The notes under the pieces are model-generated. The model did not search any database. It saw nothing but the letters and a program-made list of their open reading frames with translations, and was not told the origin of the DNA. Both the position numbers and the translations under genes were made by a program. Source: an uncultured Bacteroidales bacterium (GTDB lineage: Bacteria > Bacteroidota > Bacteroidia > Bacteroidales > Paludibacteraceae). Taken from it: a stretch of 42,725 nucleotides of DNA. The stretch lies in NCBI GenBank assembly GCA_900319645.1, contig ONPG01000019.1, positions 1-42,725 of the forward strand. The letters are read 5' to 3'. Shown in pieces: positions 1-6,664 of the stretch; the first letter of the stretch is position 1; each line of letters starts with the position of its first letter.

Positions 1-280
1 AGGCGCTCCCGTCCTTGGAGGACTGGCTGTGATGCCGCTTATTGTCCTGGCATTCTTTTCTTATTGGGTGTTTGTGCGGCATGAATTGATGATGCTGGAT
101 ATCGTCATTTATATCGCCAGTATGATTGGCGCCATCCACCTTGCCAAACGTTGGCGGACATGTGCTGTTGTGCAACGCCTCTGGCCGTTATGGATAGTGC
201 TCATCGTGCTGGCTATCATTACCATCGGTATCCTGACCTACCACGCACCTAACTGGATCATCTTCGCAGATTTAGGATAA
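1..280 (+). CDS. Integral membrane protein, C-terminal part (5' end outside window)
   Basis: The reading frame is open from the left edge of the window (first full codon at base 2) to a TAA at 278-280, so this is the C-terminal part of a longer protein; the GTG/ATG at 29-34 need not be its start. The visible ~92 residues hold about three hydrophobic stretches (PLIVLAFFSYWVFV, DIVIYIASMIGAIHLA, LWPLWIVLIVLAIITIGIL) and a short tail ending PNWIIFADLG. The layout resembles small multi-pass proteins of the DUF6512 type, but I cannot confirm the family. The next gene begins 13 bases downstream on the same strand, so the two are probably co-transcribed. Function unknown. Confidence 0.6.
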   Translation, partial: GAPVLGGLAVMPLIVLAFFSYWVFVRHELMMLDIVIYIASMIGAIHLAKRWRTCAVVQRLWPLWIVLIVLAIITIGILTYHAPNWIIFADLG

Positions 281-293
281 TATGAACTGAAGT

Positions 294-965
294 ATGACAC
301 CCAAACTATTCTTACAAGCTCTAACGAAGTTCGTTCTCGGACTACTGACGATTGGGCTATTGTTATTTCTTCCTGCCGGGACTTTTAACTTCTGGCAGGC
401 ATGGCTGTTCATTGGAGTGTTGTTTGTGCCGATGTTCATAGCCGGTATAGTGTTGATGATTCGCCAGCCGGAACTACTGCGCAAGCGACTGGACGCCAAA
501 GAGCAGCAACAAGAGCAGAAATGGGTAGTCGCCTTGAGCGGCTTGATGTTTATTGCCGTGTTTGTTGTGGCAGGACTAAACCGCCGTTTTGGATGGTATA
601 TGCTGCCCGATTGGGCTGTATATATAGCGACGGCTATCTTCCTTGTTGCATATGCCATGTACGCCGAAGTAATGCGTGAGAATGTGTGGCTGTCACGGAC
701 GGTCGAAGTACAGGAGAACCAACAAGTGGTAAGTACCGGTCTGTATGGCATCGTTCGCCACCCCATGTATGCAGCCACATTGCTGCTGTTCCTCTCTATG
801 CCGTTAGTGCTCGCCTCGCCGTGGTCATTTGTCATCATGCTCATATATATCCCTATCATCGCACTTCGTATTCGCAACGAAGAGCAGGTGCTTGAACGTG
901 AGTTGAAGGGATACACAGAATACAAACAACGCGTTCGTTATAAAGTAATTCCGTTTATTTGGTAA
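294..965 (+). CDS. Isoprenylcysteine carboxyl methyltransferase-like membrane protein
   Basis: A 223-residue protein with about five membrane segments. The C-terminal half carries the signature of the ICMT/PEMT-like membrane methyltransferases: TGLYGIVRHPMYAA near residue 155 and a distal acidic motif RNEEQVLERE followed by GYTEYKQRVRYKVIPFIW. In this superfamily the RHP(M)Y and E-E regions bind S-adenosylmethionine and shape the active site at the membrane surface. Bacteria do not make prenylated CaaX proteins in the eukaryotic way, so the substrate is unknown; a small lipid or isoprenoid is possible. Start ATG at 294 follows the upstream stop by 13 bases, and the next gene starts one base after the stop, which indicates an operon. 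Family assignment is firm, the reaction is inference. Confidence 0.85.
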   Translation: MTPKLFLQALTKFVLGLLTIGLLLFLPAGTFNFWQAWLFIGVLFVPMFIAGIVLMIRQPELLRKRLDAKEQQQEQKWVVALSGLMFIAVFVVAGLNRRFGWYMLPDWAVYIATAIFLVAYAMYAEVMRENVWLSRTVEVQENQQVVSTGLYGIVRHPMYAATLLLFLSMPLVLASPWSFVIMLIYIPIIALRIRNEEQVLERELKGYTEYKQRVRYKVIPFIW

Positions 966-966
966 T

Positions 967-1371
967 ATGAACACCTTTCAAAAGATATTAACTTTGTTCA
1001 TAGGCATCGGCGCAGTAGTCGGTGCGGTAATGATGTGGGGTGACCCGACGGGAGTTGCATGGGGCGGAGAACCATTATTAGAATTGCTCCGCGCAAAGAT
1101 GCCGTGGCCGGATGTGTTCTTTCGCAACTTTATTCCGTCCGGTATAGTACTATTGGCGGTAAACGGTCTTACGCAATTCGTAGCAGCTTATCTGCTTTTC
1201 AAAAACCATCCGCTGGCATATTGGGCAGTACTGGTTTGCGGTATTATCCTGATGCTTTGGATTGCGCTCGAATGTTGGATATGGGGCTTCAATCCTGTCG
1301 GTAATTTTTACTTCATCCTTGGCCTCGTCGAAACCATTTCAGCAGCAATTAGTTTGCATGGAAACAGATAG
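967..1371 (+). CDS. Small four-helix membrane protein of unknown function
   Basis: A 134-residue, strongly hydrophobic protein with about four predicted membrane segments (residues ~5-25, 52-75, 82-105, 112-130) and a periplasmic or cytosolic loop with a WGDPTG motif near residue 24. I do not recognise a named family. It starts one base after the ICMT-like gene and its last 14 bases overlap the start of the AlkD-like gene, so it is translationally embedded in a four-gene operon. No catalytic motif is visible. Confidence 0.75.
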   Translation: MNTFQKILTLFIGIGAVVGAVMMWGDPTGVAWGGEPLLELLRAKMPWPDVFFRNFIPSGIVLLAVNGLTQFVAAYLLFKNHPLAYWAVLVCGIILMLWIALECWIWGFNPVGNFYFILGLVETISAAISLHGNR

Positions 1372-2050
1372 AATAGATATTACCGCTCAACTCTTTGCGT
1401 TGCAAGACAAGGTGTATGCTGACTTCCAAAGCAAGTTACTGCCGACTGTCAAACGCGAGACGGTTATTGGTGTGCGGACACCGAACTTGCGCAAAATGGC
1501 GAAGCAAATTTGCAAGACTCCTGCTGCGCAAGAGTTCTTGCACAGTTTGCCTCATCGCTATTTTGACGAGAACCAAGTGCACGCGTTTATTCTGTCGGAA
1601 GAGAAGGATTTCGAAATGTGTATTGACGGATTGGAACAATTTCTTCCGTACGTAGATAATTGGGCAACGTGTGACCAATTATCGCCTCGTTGCTTCAATA
1701 AGCATATGCAAGAACTATTACCATTCATTCGCAAGTGGATGAGGAGCAAGCATACCTATACGAAACGCTTTGGCATAGGGATGCTGATGCGCTACTTTTT
1801 GGACGAAGCTTTCCGACCGGAGTACTTGGAATGGGTTGCCTCAATTAAGAGCGATGAGTATTACGTCCGCATGATGCAGGCATGGTTTTTTGCTACGGCA
1901 CTCGCCAAACAATGGGATGCTACGCTACCTTATATAGAGCAACATCGCTTGCATCCATGGACGCACAATAAGTCAATTCAAAAAGCTATTGAGAGTTATC
2001 GTATTACGGACGAGCAGAAAGAAATTCTGCGAGTATTGCGGATCAAATGA
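1358..2050 (+). CDS. DNA alkylation repair protein, AlkD-like HEAT-repeat family
   Basis: The 230-residue product (start ATG at 1358) matches the ALR/AlkD-like fold built of HEAT-like helical repeats: VIGVRTPNLRKMAKQI near the N-terminus, VDNWATCDQLSP mid-protein and FGIGMLMRYFLDEAF, with HPWTHNKSIQKAIESYRI at the end. AlkD-type enzymes excise positively charged alkylated bases (N3- and N7-alkylpurines) without flipping them; members of this branch are often only annotated as 'DNA alkylation repair'. I chose 1358 rather than the upstream in-frame codon at 1262 because family members start shortly before the LFALQD segment and the upstream part overlaps the previous gene. A hairpin 44 bases after the stop may end the transcript. 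Confidence 0.85.
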   Translation: METDRIDITAQLFALQDKVYADFQSKLLPTVKRETVIGVRTPNLRKMAKQICKTPAAQEFLHSLPHRYFDENQVHAFILSEEKDFEMCIDGLEQFLPYVDNWATCDQLSPRCFNKHMQELLPFIRKWMRSKHTYTKRFGIGMLMRYFLDEAFRPEYLEWVASIKSDEYYVRMMQAWFFATALAKQWDATLPYIEQHRLHPWTHNKSIQKAIESYRITDEQKEILRVLRIK

Positions 2051-2093
2051 CAATTTGGGCTGATTTTGGGTCGATTATAATGCGTAACAATAA

Positions 2094-2119
2094 CAAAGCC
2101 CGCAATTTTGCGGGCTTTG
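2094..2119 (+). terminator. Hairpin, probable terminator of the alkD operon
   Basis: Perfect 10-bp stem CAAAGCCCGC/GCGGGCTTTG with loop AATTTT. GC-rich, placed 44 bases after the AlkD-like gene. The T-run is short on both strands, so efficiency is uncertain; it could also act on transcripts coming leftward. Confidence 0.5.
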
Positions 2120-2137
2120 CGGTGCGGACGAGACTCG
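2116..2137 (-). repeat. Stray copy of the tRNA-Asp 3' end
   Basis: These 22 bases are identical to 2297-2318, which spans the last ~18 bases of tRNA-Asp, its discriminator base and the start of its terminator. The copies are 181 bases apart and in the same orientation, and each is followed (on the minus strand) by a hairpin of different sequence. The rest of a tRNA is not present here. This pattern fits an attachment-site scar or a decayed tRNA copy. Confidence 0.6.
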
Positions 2138-2204
2138 TCGTCGGAAGCGGCGATCAATGACTGCGTTACTGCGTAACTTGTGTAATTGTCGCGCTCCCTC
2201 CTCT

Positions 2205-2228
2205 CCCCACAAAATAAATTTTGCGGGG
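2205..2228. other. Inverted repeat between the two tRNA-end copies
   Basis: CCCCACAAAAT followed by AA and ATTTTGCGGGG gives an 11-position stem with one A/C mismatch. It lies in the 160-base segment between the duplicated tRNA ends and is not followed by a clear T-run on either strand. No function assigned. Confidence 0.4.
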
Positions 2229-2261
2229 ACCCCATGAGAGTTCGAGTCAGACCATCACACG

Positions 2262-2299
2262 AAAAAACGCAACCTCTCTGATGAGAAATTGCGTTTTTT
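2262..2299 (-). terminator. Terminator of tRNA-Asp
   Basis: Perfect 11-bp inverted repeat AAAAAACGCAA/TTGCGTTTTTT starting directly after the tRNA 3' end on the minus strand; the stem is followed by T residues, as in intrinsic terminators. The A/T flanks make it symmetrical, so it could work in both directions. Confidence 0.85.
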
Positions 2300-2300
2300 G

Positions 2301-2374
2301 CGGTGCGGACGAGACTCGAACTCGCGACCTACGGCGTGACAGGCCGGTATTCTAACCAACTGAACTACCGCACC
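2301..2374 (-). tRNA. tRNA-Asp (GTC anticodon)
   Basis: Reading the minus strand from 2374: acceptor GGTGCGG pairs with CCGCACC at the 3' end, D-arm TAGTTCAGTTGGTTAGAAT, anticodon arm CCGGC-CTGTCAC-GCCGT-like with GTC in the loop, T-arm containing GTTCGAGTC, discriminator G. The sequence is close to E. coli tRNA-Asp. The 3' CCA is not encoded (CAA follows the discriminator). It has its own promoter about 190 bases upstream and an intrinsic terminator directly after it. Confidence 0.95.
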
Positions 2375-2565
2375 TTTTCGCGCGAAGCGCGACTCAATAT
2401 GATTCGTGACTATTGCTTTGCAATTTTCTCCGAGGTAAAACCTCGTCGATTATTCACTCATGTAAATTTTCGTCGCCTTCTCGCTCTCCGATTTCGAAAG
2501 TAAACTTTCTCATCGGGGTTTGGTTTACAATCTGTAAAGATCGTGCTCTTTTTCAAAAGCGAGTG

Positions 2566-2597
2566 CAAAGGTACTGCTTTTTTTTGACATGACCAAA
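2566..2597 (-). promoter_or_regulatory. Bacteroidota promoter for tRNA-Asp
   Basis: On the minus strand TTTG (2597-2594), exactly 20 bases, then TACCTTTG (2573-2566): the -33/-7 elements used by the primary sigma factor of Bacteroidota. The spacer ends AAAAAAAAGCAG, as at the ybeY and rpmH promoters of this window. The first gene downstream is tRNA-Asp, which implies a leader of roughly 185 bases that must be removed by processing. Confidence 0.8.
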
Positions 2598-2629
2598 TTT
2601 TTTTGCATTTTTTTTCAAAAAAAGTGCAT

Positions 2630-3499
2630 TTAATGGTAATTTTGAGCATTTTCTACCGCTTTATGGGCAGACTGACGGGTTAAACGAGCTTGTTGGTGGG
2701 TCATTTTGCGGTTTTTATAGCAATTTCGGCGAACGTCTTTTCCCGTCAGAATTTCGTACCAAACAGACGCAGCCGTAAAACGCCCATAGACATAATTGAG
2801 ATGATAGCCGTCACGGCAAAGCGTGTCCCCAAGACGTGTGCTTCGAGCACGCTGAATGGCTTCTCCGCAGGGAATAACGATTAATTGACGATTGGGCGAC
2901 TTAGGATTTAACGATTGATTGGACAATTGTTTATTATTGGCGATTTGTTGGACGTAACGGGTGCAAGATTGAATAGAATCCCACATCTCCTGCTGGCTGC
3001 TGTGATAGCGCTCAAAAGCAGGATGCTTGGCATCTTGGCTATATGCCCATGTTTGCATCCAACAGAGTTGCGCTTGGGGCTGATAGGCACGAACGGTATC
3101 AATCAGCATGGAGAGCCAAGGCTCGAAAGAGGAACGGATACCGCTGTCGTGGCTTGCCTGCTGGAGGGAGATATAATCGTACTTGCCGTCACGGAGCGCC
3201 TGACGAAGCGTGACCGTGTCTTTGACGACACGACATTGCCGAACGGACGGCTTAGAATTTGACGATTTGCCGATTGAATCCACCGTACAACTGGTGCATA
3301 CACGATGGGAATAGGCGGCGGTATCCTTCATCAGGAAGCGTGCGTGCTGCTCCAAAGAACATCCGCCGTAGTAGAGATCGTGGACCTCCACTTTGACTCC
3401 CGCCGTGTAGCACAGCGGAACCAGTTCCTGCTCCACAGCATCCCAGGAAAAAGAGTTTCCTATACAAAGGACACGGATGAGTAATAAAACAGTTAACAT
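2630..3499 (-). CDS. DUF4886 / SGNH-hydrolase-like protein
   Basis: A 289-residue protein that begins MLTVLLLIRVLCIGNSFS. The GNSFS block (Ser16 likely nucleophile), YYGGCSLEQH (residues 43-51), YDYISLQQASHDSG (108-120) and DGYHLNYVYGRF (230-241, Asp/His) are the conserved blocks of DUF4886, a Bacteroidota esterase-like SGNH family of unknown substrate. Start 3499 was chosen because upstream in-frame sequence overlaps the polA end. The N-terminal hydrophobic stretch is short and runs straight into the first catalytic block, so export is doubtful. Residues 188-207 (NNKQLSNQSLNPKSPNRQLI) are encoded by a 7-bp-period array that looks inserted, and 77-88 may be a second insert. It closes the minus-strand run after polA. 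Confidence 0.8.
   Translation of the reverse strand: MLTVLLLIRVLCIGNSFSWDAVEQELVPLCYTAGVKVEVHDLYYGGCSLEQHARFLMKDTAAYSHRVCTSCTVDSIGKSSNSKPSVRQCRVVKDTVTLRQALRDGKYDYISLQQASHDSGIRSSFEPWLSMLIDTVRAYQPQAQLCWMQTWAYSQDAKHPAFERYHSSQQEMWDSIQSCTRYVQQIANNKQLSNQSLNPKSPNRQLIVIPCGEAIQRARSTRLGDTLCRDGYHLNYVYGRFTAASVWYEILTGKDVRRNCYKNRKMTHQQARLTRQSAHKAVENAQNYH
2884..2945. repeat. 7-bp-period array inside the DUF4886 gene
   Basis: Degenerate units on the plus strand such as TTGACGA, TTGGGCG, ATTTAAC, GATTGAT, TGGACAA follow each other with a 7-base spacing and are read in frame as the Asn/Ser/Gln/Pro-rich insert at residues ~186-206. Confidence 0.6.
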
Positions 3500-3607
3500 A
3501 ATTGTCAAAAAATATACTAATACTTCCGTAGCAGGCTCGATATGGTCTCGGTAAGGTCTCGAGTATTGTCCAGGATTACCAAACAATCAGGTGCTGCGGA
3601 TGAGGGG

Positions 3608-5983
3608 TTAGTGGGCTTCGAGCCAGTTGTTGCCGACACCACATTCGGCGATGAGAGGAACAGAGAGACTGACAACGTTCTGCATCTCGGAGACAACTAT
3701 TTCGCGTACGCGTTCGACTTGCGCCTCGGGCACGTTGAAGTTCAATTCGTCGTGCACCTGCATGATCATCTGAGCATTTTCGCATTTAAGCATTTTATCA
3801 TTTTCGCATTTAGACATTTCTGCTTTTAGCTCTTTGAGGCGGCGGTGGATGGAGACCATCGCCATTTTTATGATGTCTGCGGCGGTACCTTGTATGGGGG
3901 CGTTGACGGCGTTTCGCTCGGCAAATGAACGGACGGTAGCGTTGTGGGAGTTGATATCCGGGAGGTAGCGTTTGCGTCCGAAGAGTGTCTCAGCGTAGCC
4001 TCGCTGACGCGCGAGTTCTTTTTGGGACTCGATATATTCAATTACACGCGGGAAGGCGGCGAAGTAATCGTCGATGAGTTGTTTAGCTTCCGTGCGTGAA
4101 CAATCGAGTTGCTGCGCGAGCCCGAAGGCTGATATGCCGTAAATAATACCGAAATTGGCGGTCTTGGCTTGCCGACGCTGATCTTTGGTCACTTGGTCGA
4201 TAGGTATGCCGAAGATTTTCGCCGCGGTAGCAGCGTGGATGTCTTGTCCGTTTCGGAAAGCCGCAATGAGATGTTCGTCCTGGCTGAAATGCGCCATGAG
4301 GCGGAGTTCGATCTGACTATAGTCGGCACTTAGGAACTTGCAGCCGGGATCGGGTATTACCGCTTCGCGGATAAACCGTCCGCGTTCGGACCGGATAGGC
4401 AGGTTCTGGAGGTTCGGATTGCTGGAAGAAAGGCGTCCGGTAGCCGTCACGGTCTGGTTGTAGGTGGTGTGGATCTTGCCATCCAGCGGGCTGATGTAGC
4501 TGGGCAGGGTGGCGATATAGGTAGAAACGAGTTTCTTCAGTTCGCGGTAGTTGAGAATGAGCCCGACGACCTCGTGACGGTCGCGGATAGCGAGGAGGAT
4601 CTCCTCGGAAGTGGCGTACTGTCCTGTTTTGGATCTCTTAGCTTTGGAATCCAGTTTGAGTTTGTCGAAGAGGAGTTCGCCAACTTGGCGAGGACTATTG
4701 ACATTGAAGGTCTCCCCCGCCACCTGGTAGATGTGTTGTTCCAGCTCGTGCAGCTCCCCGGAGAGGGTAATCTCCGCTTCGTGCAGTTTGGCGACATCGA
4801 CGCGTACACCGGCTTCCTCCATTTCGCGCAAGACGGGTACGAGCGGCAGCTCGACGTTCTGATAGAGGTTCCAGAGGTTGGTATCCGCCTTGAGGGCATC
4901 CCAATCGGGCTCTTTGTGGGGATTGAAAGCCACCTCGGGATTGAGGAGATATTGACAGAGGCGGGCTTCGATGGAATCGTGAATTATTTTCTCATTTTCA
5001 CATTTTTCTATTTTCTCATTTTCATCTTCGGCAGAAGCGAAGAGGTCGAGTTGGTTGGGATCGGCGGGTTTGGCTTTCTGGGAAGCGGGTTTATCCGCCA
5101 AATCTGACGGATTAAGAGGAGAGGGGGCGAGTTTCTTGAGGAGGGTATTGAACTCCAGCTCCGAATAGAGTCTGGTCAGTTCTTCGGCGTTCGGCTCTTT
5201 GCGGAGGAGCTGCGTTTCGTCAAGCGAGATGGGCACGTCCGTACGAATAGTAGCCAAGAAACGCGAGAAGCGGATCTGTTCCTGCTGGCTCTCCACTTTC
5301 TGGCGCAAAGCACCTTTGATCCAGTCGGTGTGCTCGAGCATATTATCAATGGTACCGAACTGCTGCAGCAAAGCAACAGCGGTTTTCTCCCCCACTCCTT
5401 TGCAGCCTGGTATATTATCACTGGCGTCTCCCATTAGTCCGAGCAGGTCGATCACTTGTTCCTGGTTCTTCAAGCCGTATTTAGCGCAGACCTCTTGCGG
5501 TCCCATTATCTCAAACCCTCCTGTATGCCGCGGACGATACATGCGGATACGGTCGGATACCAACTGTCCGTAGTCTTTGTCCGGAGTAGCCATAAAGACA
5601 TCGAAATCAGCTTTCTCCGCCTGTTTAGCGAGCGTACCTATTACGTCGTCCGCCTCAAATCCGGGCACCTCCAGTTGGGCGATATTCATTGCCTGCAACA
5701 GTTGTTTGATCACGGGCACAGCGCGGCGTATATCCTCCGGCGTCTCTTCTCGCTGGGCTTTATATTGCTCGTACGCCTCATGGCGGAAAGTAGGTCCGTG
5801 CGGGTCAAACGCAACGGCTACGTGCGTCGGGTTGACCTTGCGCAACAAGTCATCCAACGTGATACAGAAGCCAAAGATGGCAGAAGTGTTTTCACCTTTG
5901 CTGTTCATGCGTGGCGTACGAAGAAACGCATAATACGCTCGGAAAATCATCGCGTATGCATCAACTAATAGTAATTTTCTCAT
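3608..5983 (-). CDS. polA: DNA polymerase I lacking most of the 3'-5' exonuclease domain
   Basis: 791 residues, against roughly 920-940 for usual Bacteroidales PolA. Residues 1-290 are the 5'-nuclease (MRKLLLVDAYAMIFRAYYAF, GFEADDVIGTLAKQ, TPDKDYGQLV, H3TH at GLMGDASDNIPGCKGVGEKTA). Residues 371-791 are the polymerase: motif A DYSQIELR (554-561), O-helix RRQAKTANFGIIYG (603-616), motif C VHDEL (743-747). Between them, where ~190 residues of 3'-5' exonuclease with a DxE motif are expected, only about 60-80 residues remain, without DxE; a short piece, SIEARLCQYLLNPE, resembles the end of that domain. Residues 320-334 and 722-738 are in-frame products of 7-bp-period arrays. I chose ATG 5983 because the family begins MRKLLLVDAYAM; that start itself lies inside such an array. 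It follows ung in the operon. Confidence 0.93.
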   Translation of the reverse strand: MRKLLLVDAYAMIFRAYYAFLRTPRMNSKGENTSAIFGFCITLDDLLRKVNPTHVAVAFDPHGPTFRHEAYEQYKAQREETPEDIRRAVPVIKQLLQAMNIAQLEVPGFEADDVIGTLAKQAEKADFDVFMATPDKDYGQLVSDRIRMYRPRHTGGFEIMGPQEVCAKYGLKNQEQVIDLLGLMGDASDNIPGCKGVGEKTAVALLQQFGTIDNMLEHTDWIKGALRQKVESQQEQIRFSRFLATIRTDVPISLDETQLLRKEPNAEELTRLYSELEFNTLLKKLAPSPLNPSDLADKPASQKAKPADPNQLDLFASAEDENEKIEKCENEKIIHDSIEARLCQYLLNPEVAFNPHKEPDWDALKADTNLWNLYQNVELPLVPVLREMEEAGVRVDVAKLHEAEITLSGELHELEQHIYQVAGETFNVNSPRQVGELLFDKLKLDSKAKRSKTGQYATSEEILLAIRDRHEVVGLILNYRELKKLVSTYIATLPSYISPLDGKIHTTYNQTVTATGRLSSSNPNLQNLPIRSERGRFIREAVIPDPGCKFLSADYSQIELRLMAHFSQDEHLIAAFRNGQDIHAATAAKIFGIPIDQVTKDQRRQAKTANFGIIYGISAFGLAQQLDCSRTEAKQLIDDYFAAFPRVIEYIESQKELARQRGYAETLFGRKRYLPDINSHNATVRSFAERNAVNAPIQGTAADIIKMAMVSIHRRLKELKAEMSKCENDKMLKCENAQMIMQVHDELNFNVPEAQVERVREIVVSEMQNVVSLSVPLIAECGVGNNWLEAH
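3769..3826. repeat. 7-bp-period array in polA, next to motif C
   Basis: Plus-strand units of the type GCATTTT, CGCATTT, AAGCATT, TTATCAT, TTTCGCA; in the polA frame they encode residues ~722-739 (SKCENDKMLKCENAQM), directly before IMQVHDEL. Most PolA proteins have no residues here. Confidence 0.75.
4984..5026. repeat. 7-bp-period array in polA at the lost exonuclease domain
   Basis: Plus-strand TATTTTC, TCATTTT, CACATTT, TTCTATT, TTCTCAT, TTTCATC units, encoding residues 320-334 (ENEKIEKCENEKI) in frame. The sequence family is the same as in the arrays at 3769-3826 and 5970-5999. Confidence 0.75.
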
Positions 5984-5999
5984 TTTCTTATTTTCGCAT
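5970..5999. repeat. 7-bp-period array between ung and polA
   Basis: Units AGTAATT, TTCTCAT, TTTCTTA, TTTTCGC, ATTTACC. On the minus strand the array reads GCGAAAATAAGAAAATGAG and contains the ATG start of polA. It links the ung stop to the polA start in 16 bases. Confidence 0.65.
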
Positions 6000-6662
6000 T
6001 TACCATTTAATGGGCTTGAGGCCGTTTTTGATGAGATAGTTGTTGGCGGCGGAGAAATGTCCGCAGCCATCGAATCCGCGATAGACGGAGAGCGGCGAAG
6101 GATGGGACGTCTGGAGAACCAGATGTTTTCTTCGGTCGATGAACTGTCCTTTGCGTTGCGCGTAGGAGCCCCAAAGCATAAAAACGAGGTGTTCGCGTCG
6201 TTGGTTGAGAGCATCTATAGCCGCATCGGTCAGTTCCTCCCACCCCTTTCCCTGGTGGCTTCCGGCTTTGTGCGCCTCGACCGTCAGGGTGGCGTTGAGC
6301 AGAAGGACGCCCTGTTCCGCCCAGCGGCGAAGGTCTCCGGAAGCCGGGATAGGTGTACCGAGATCGCGATTGATCTCCTTATAGATATTTACGAGCGAAG
6401 GGGGAATCTGCACCCCCTCGGGCACCGAGAAAGAGAGCCCCATCGCCTGCCCTTCCTCGTGATAGGGGTCTTGCCCGATAATCACCACCCGCACTTTGTC
6501 AAAGGGGCAGGAATCGAAGGCGTTAAAAATAAGACCCGCCGGCGGGAAACACCGGCTGGTCTTATACTGTTGACGCACATATTGAGTGAGGAGTTCGAAA
6601 TAAGGCTTGTCAAACTCCGGTTGCAGCACTTGCTTCCACGACTCCTCTATACGTACGTTCAT
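6000..6662 (-). CDS. ung: Uracil-DNA glycosylase
   Basis: A 220-residue family-1 uracil-DNA glycosylase, which removes uracil from DNA as the first step of base excision repair. Visible motifs: the water-activating loop GQDPYH (63-68, Asp65), the uracil-specificity and Leu-loop region with HPSPLS (187-192, catalytic His187), and LLLNATLTVEAHKAGSH (120-136). The length is normal. ATG at 6662 is chosen because the family starts just before EESWKQVL; it lies two bases after the queA stop. Being next to polA puts two repair enzymes side by side, with polA able to fill the gap that ung starts. Confidence 0.96.
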   Translation of the reverse strand: MNVRIEESWKQVLQPEFDKPYFELLTQYVRQQYKTSRCFPPAGLIFNAFDSCPFDKVRVVIIGQDPYHEEGQAMGLSFSVPEGVQIPPSLVNIYKEINRDLGTPIPASGDLRRWAEQGVLLLNATLTVEAHKAGSHQGKGWEELTDAAIDALNQRREHLVFMLWGSYAQRKGQFIDRRKHLVLQTSHPSPLSVYRGFDGCGHFSAANNYLIKNGLKPIKW

Positions 6663-6664
6663 AG

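Noticed and set aside
2228-2255. Second tRNA on the plus strand suggested by GAGAGTTCGAGTCAG
   Set aside because: The T-loop-like core is present but the 5-bp T-stem does not pair, and no acceptor or anticodon arm can be built.
2303-2503. Short open frame over the tRNA
   Set aside because: It begins inside tRNA-Asp and runs against its promoter region; no ribosome-binding or family evidence.
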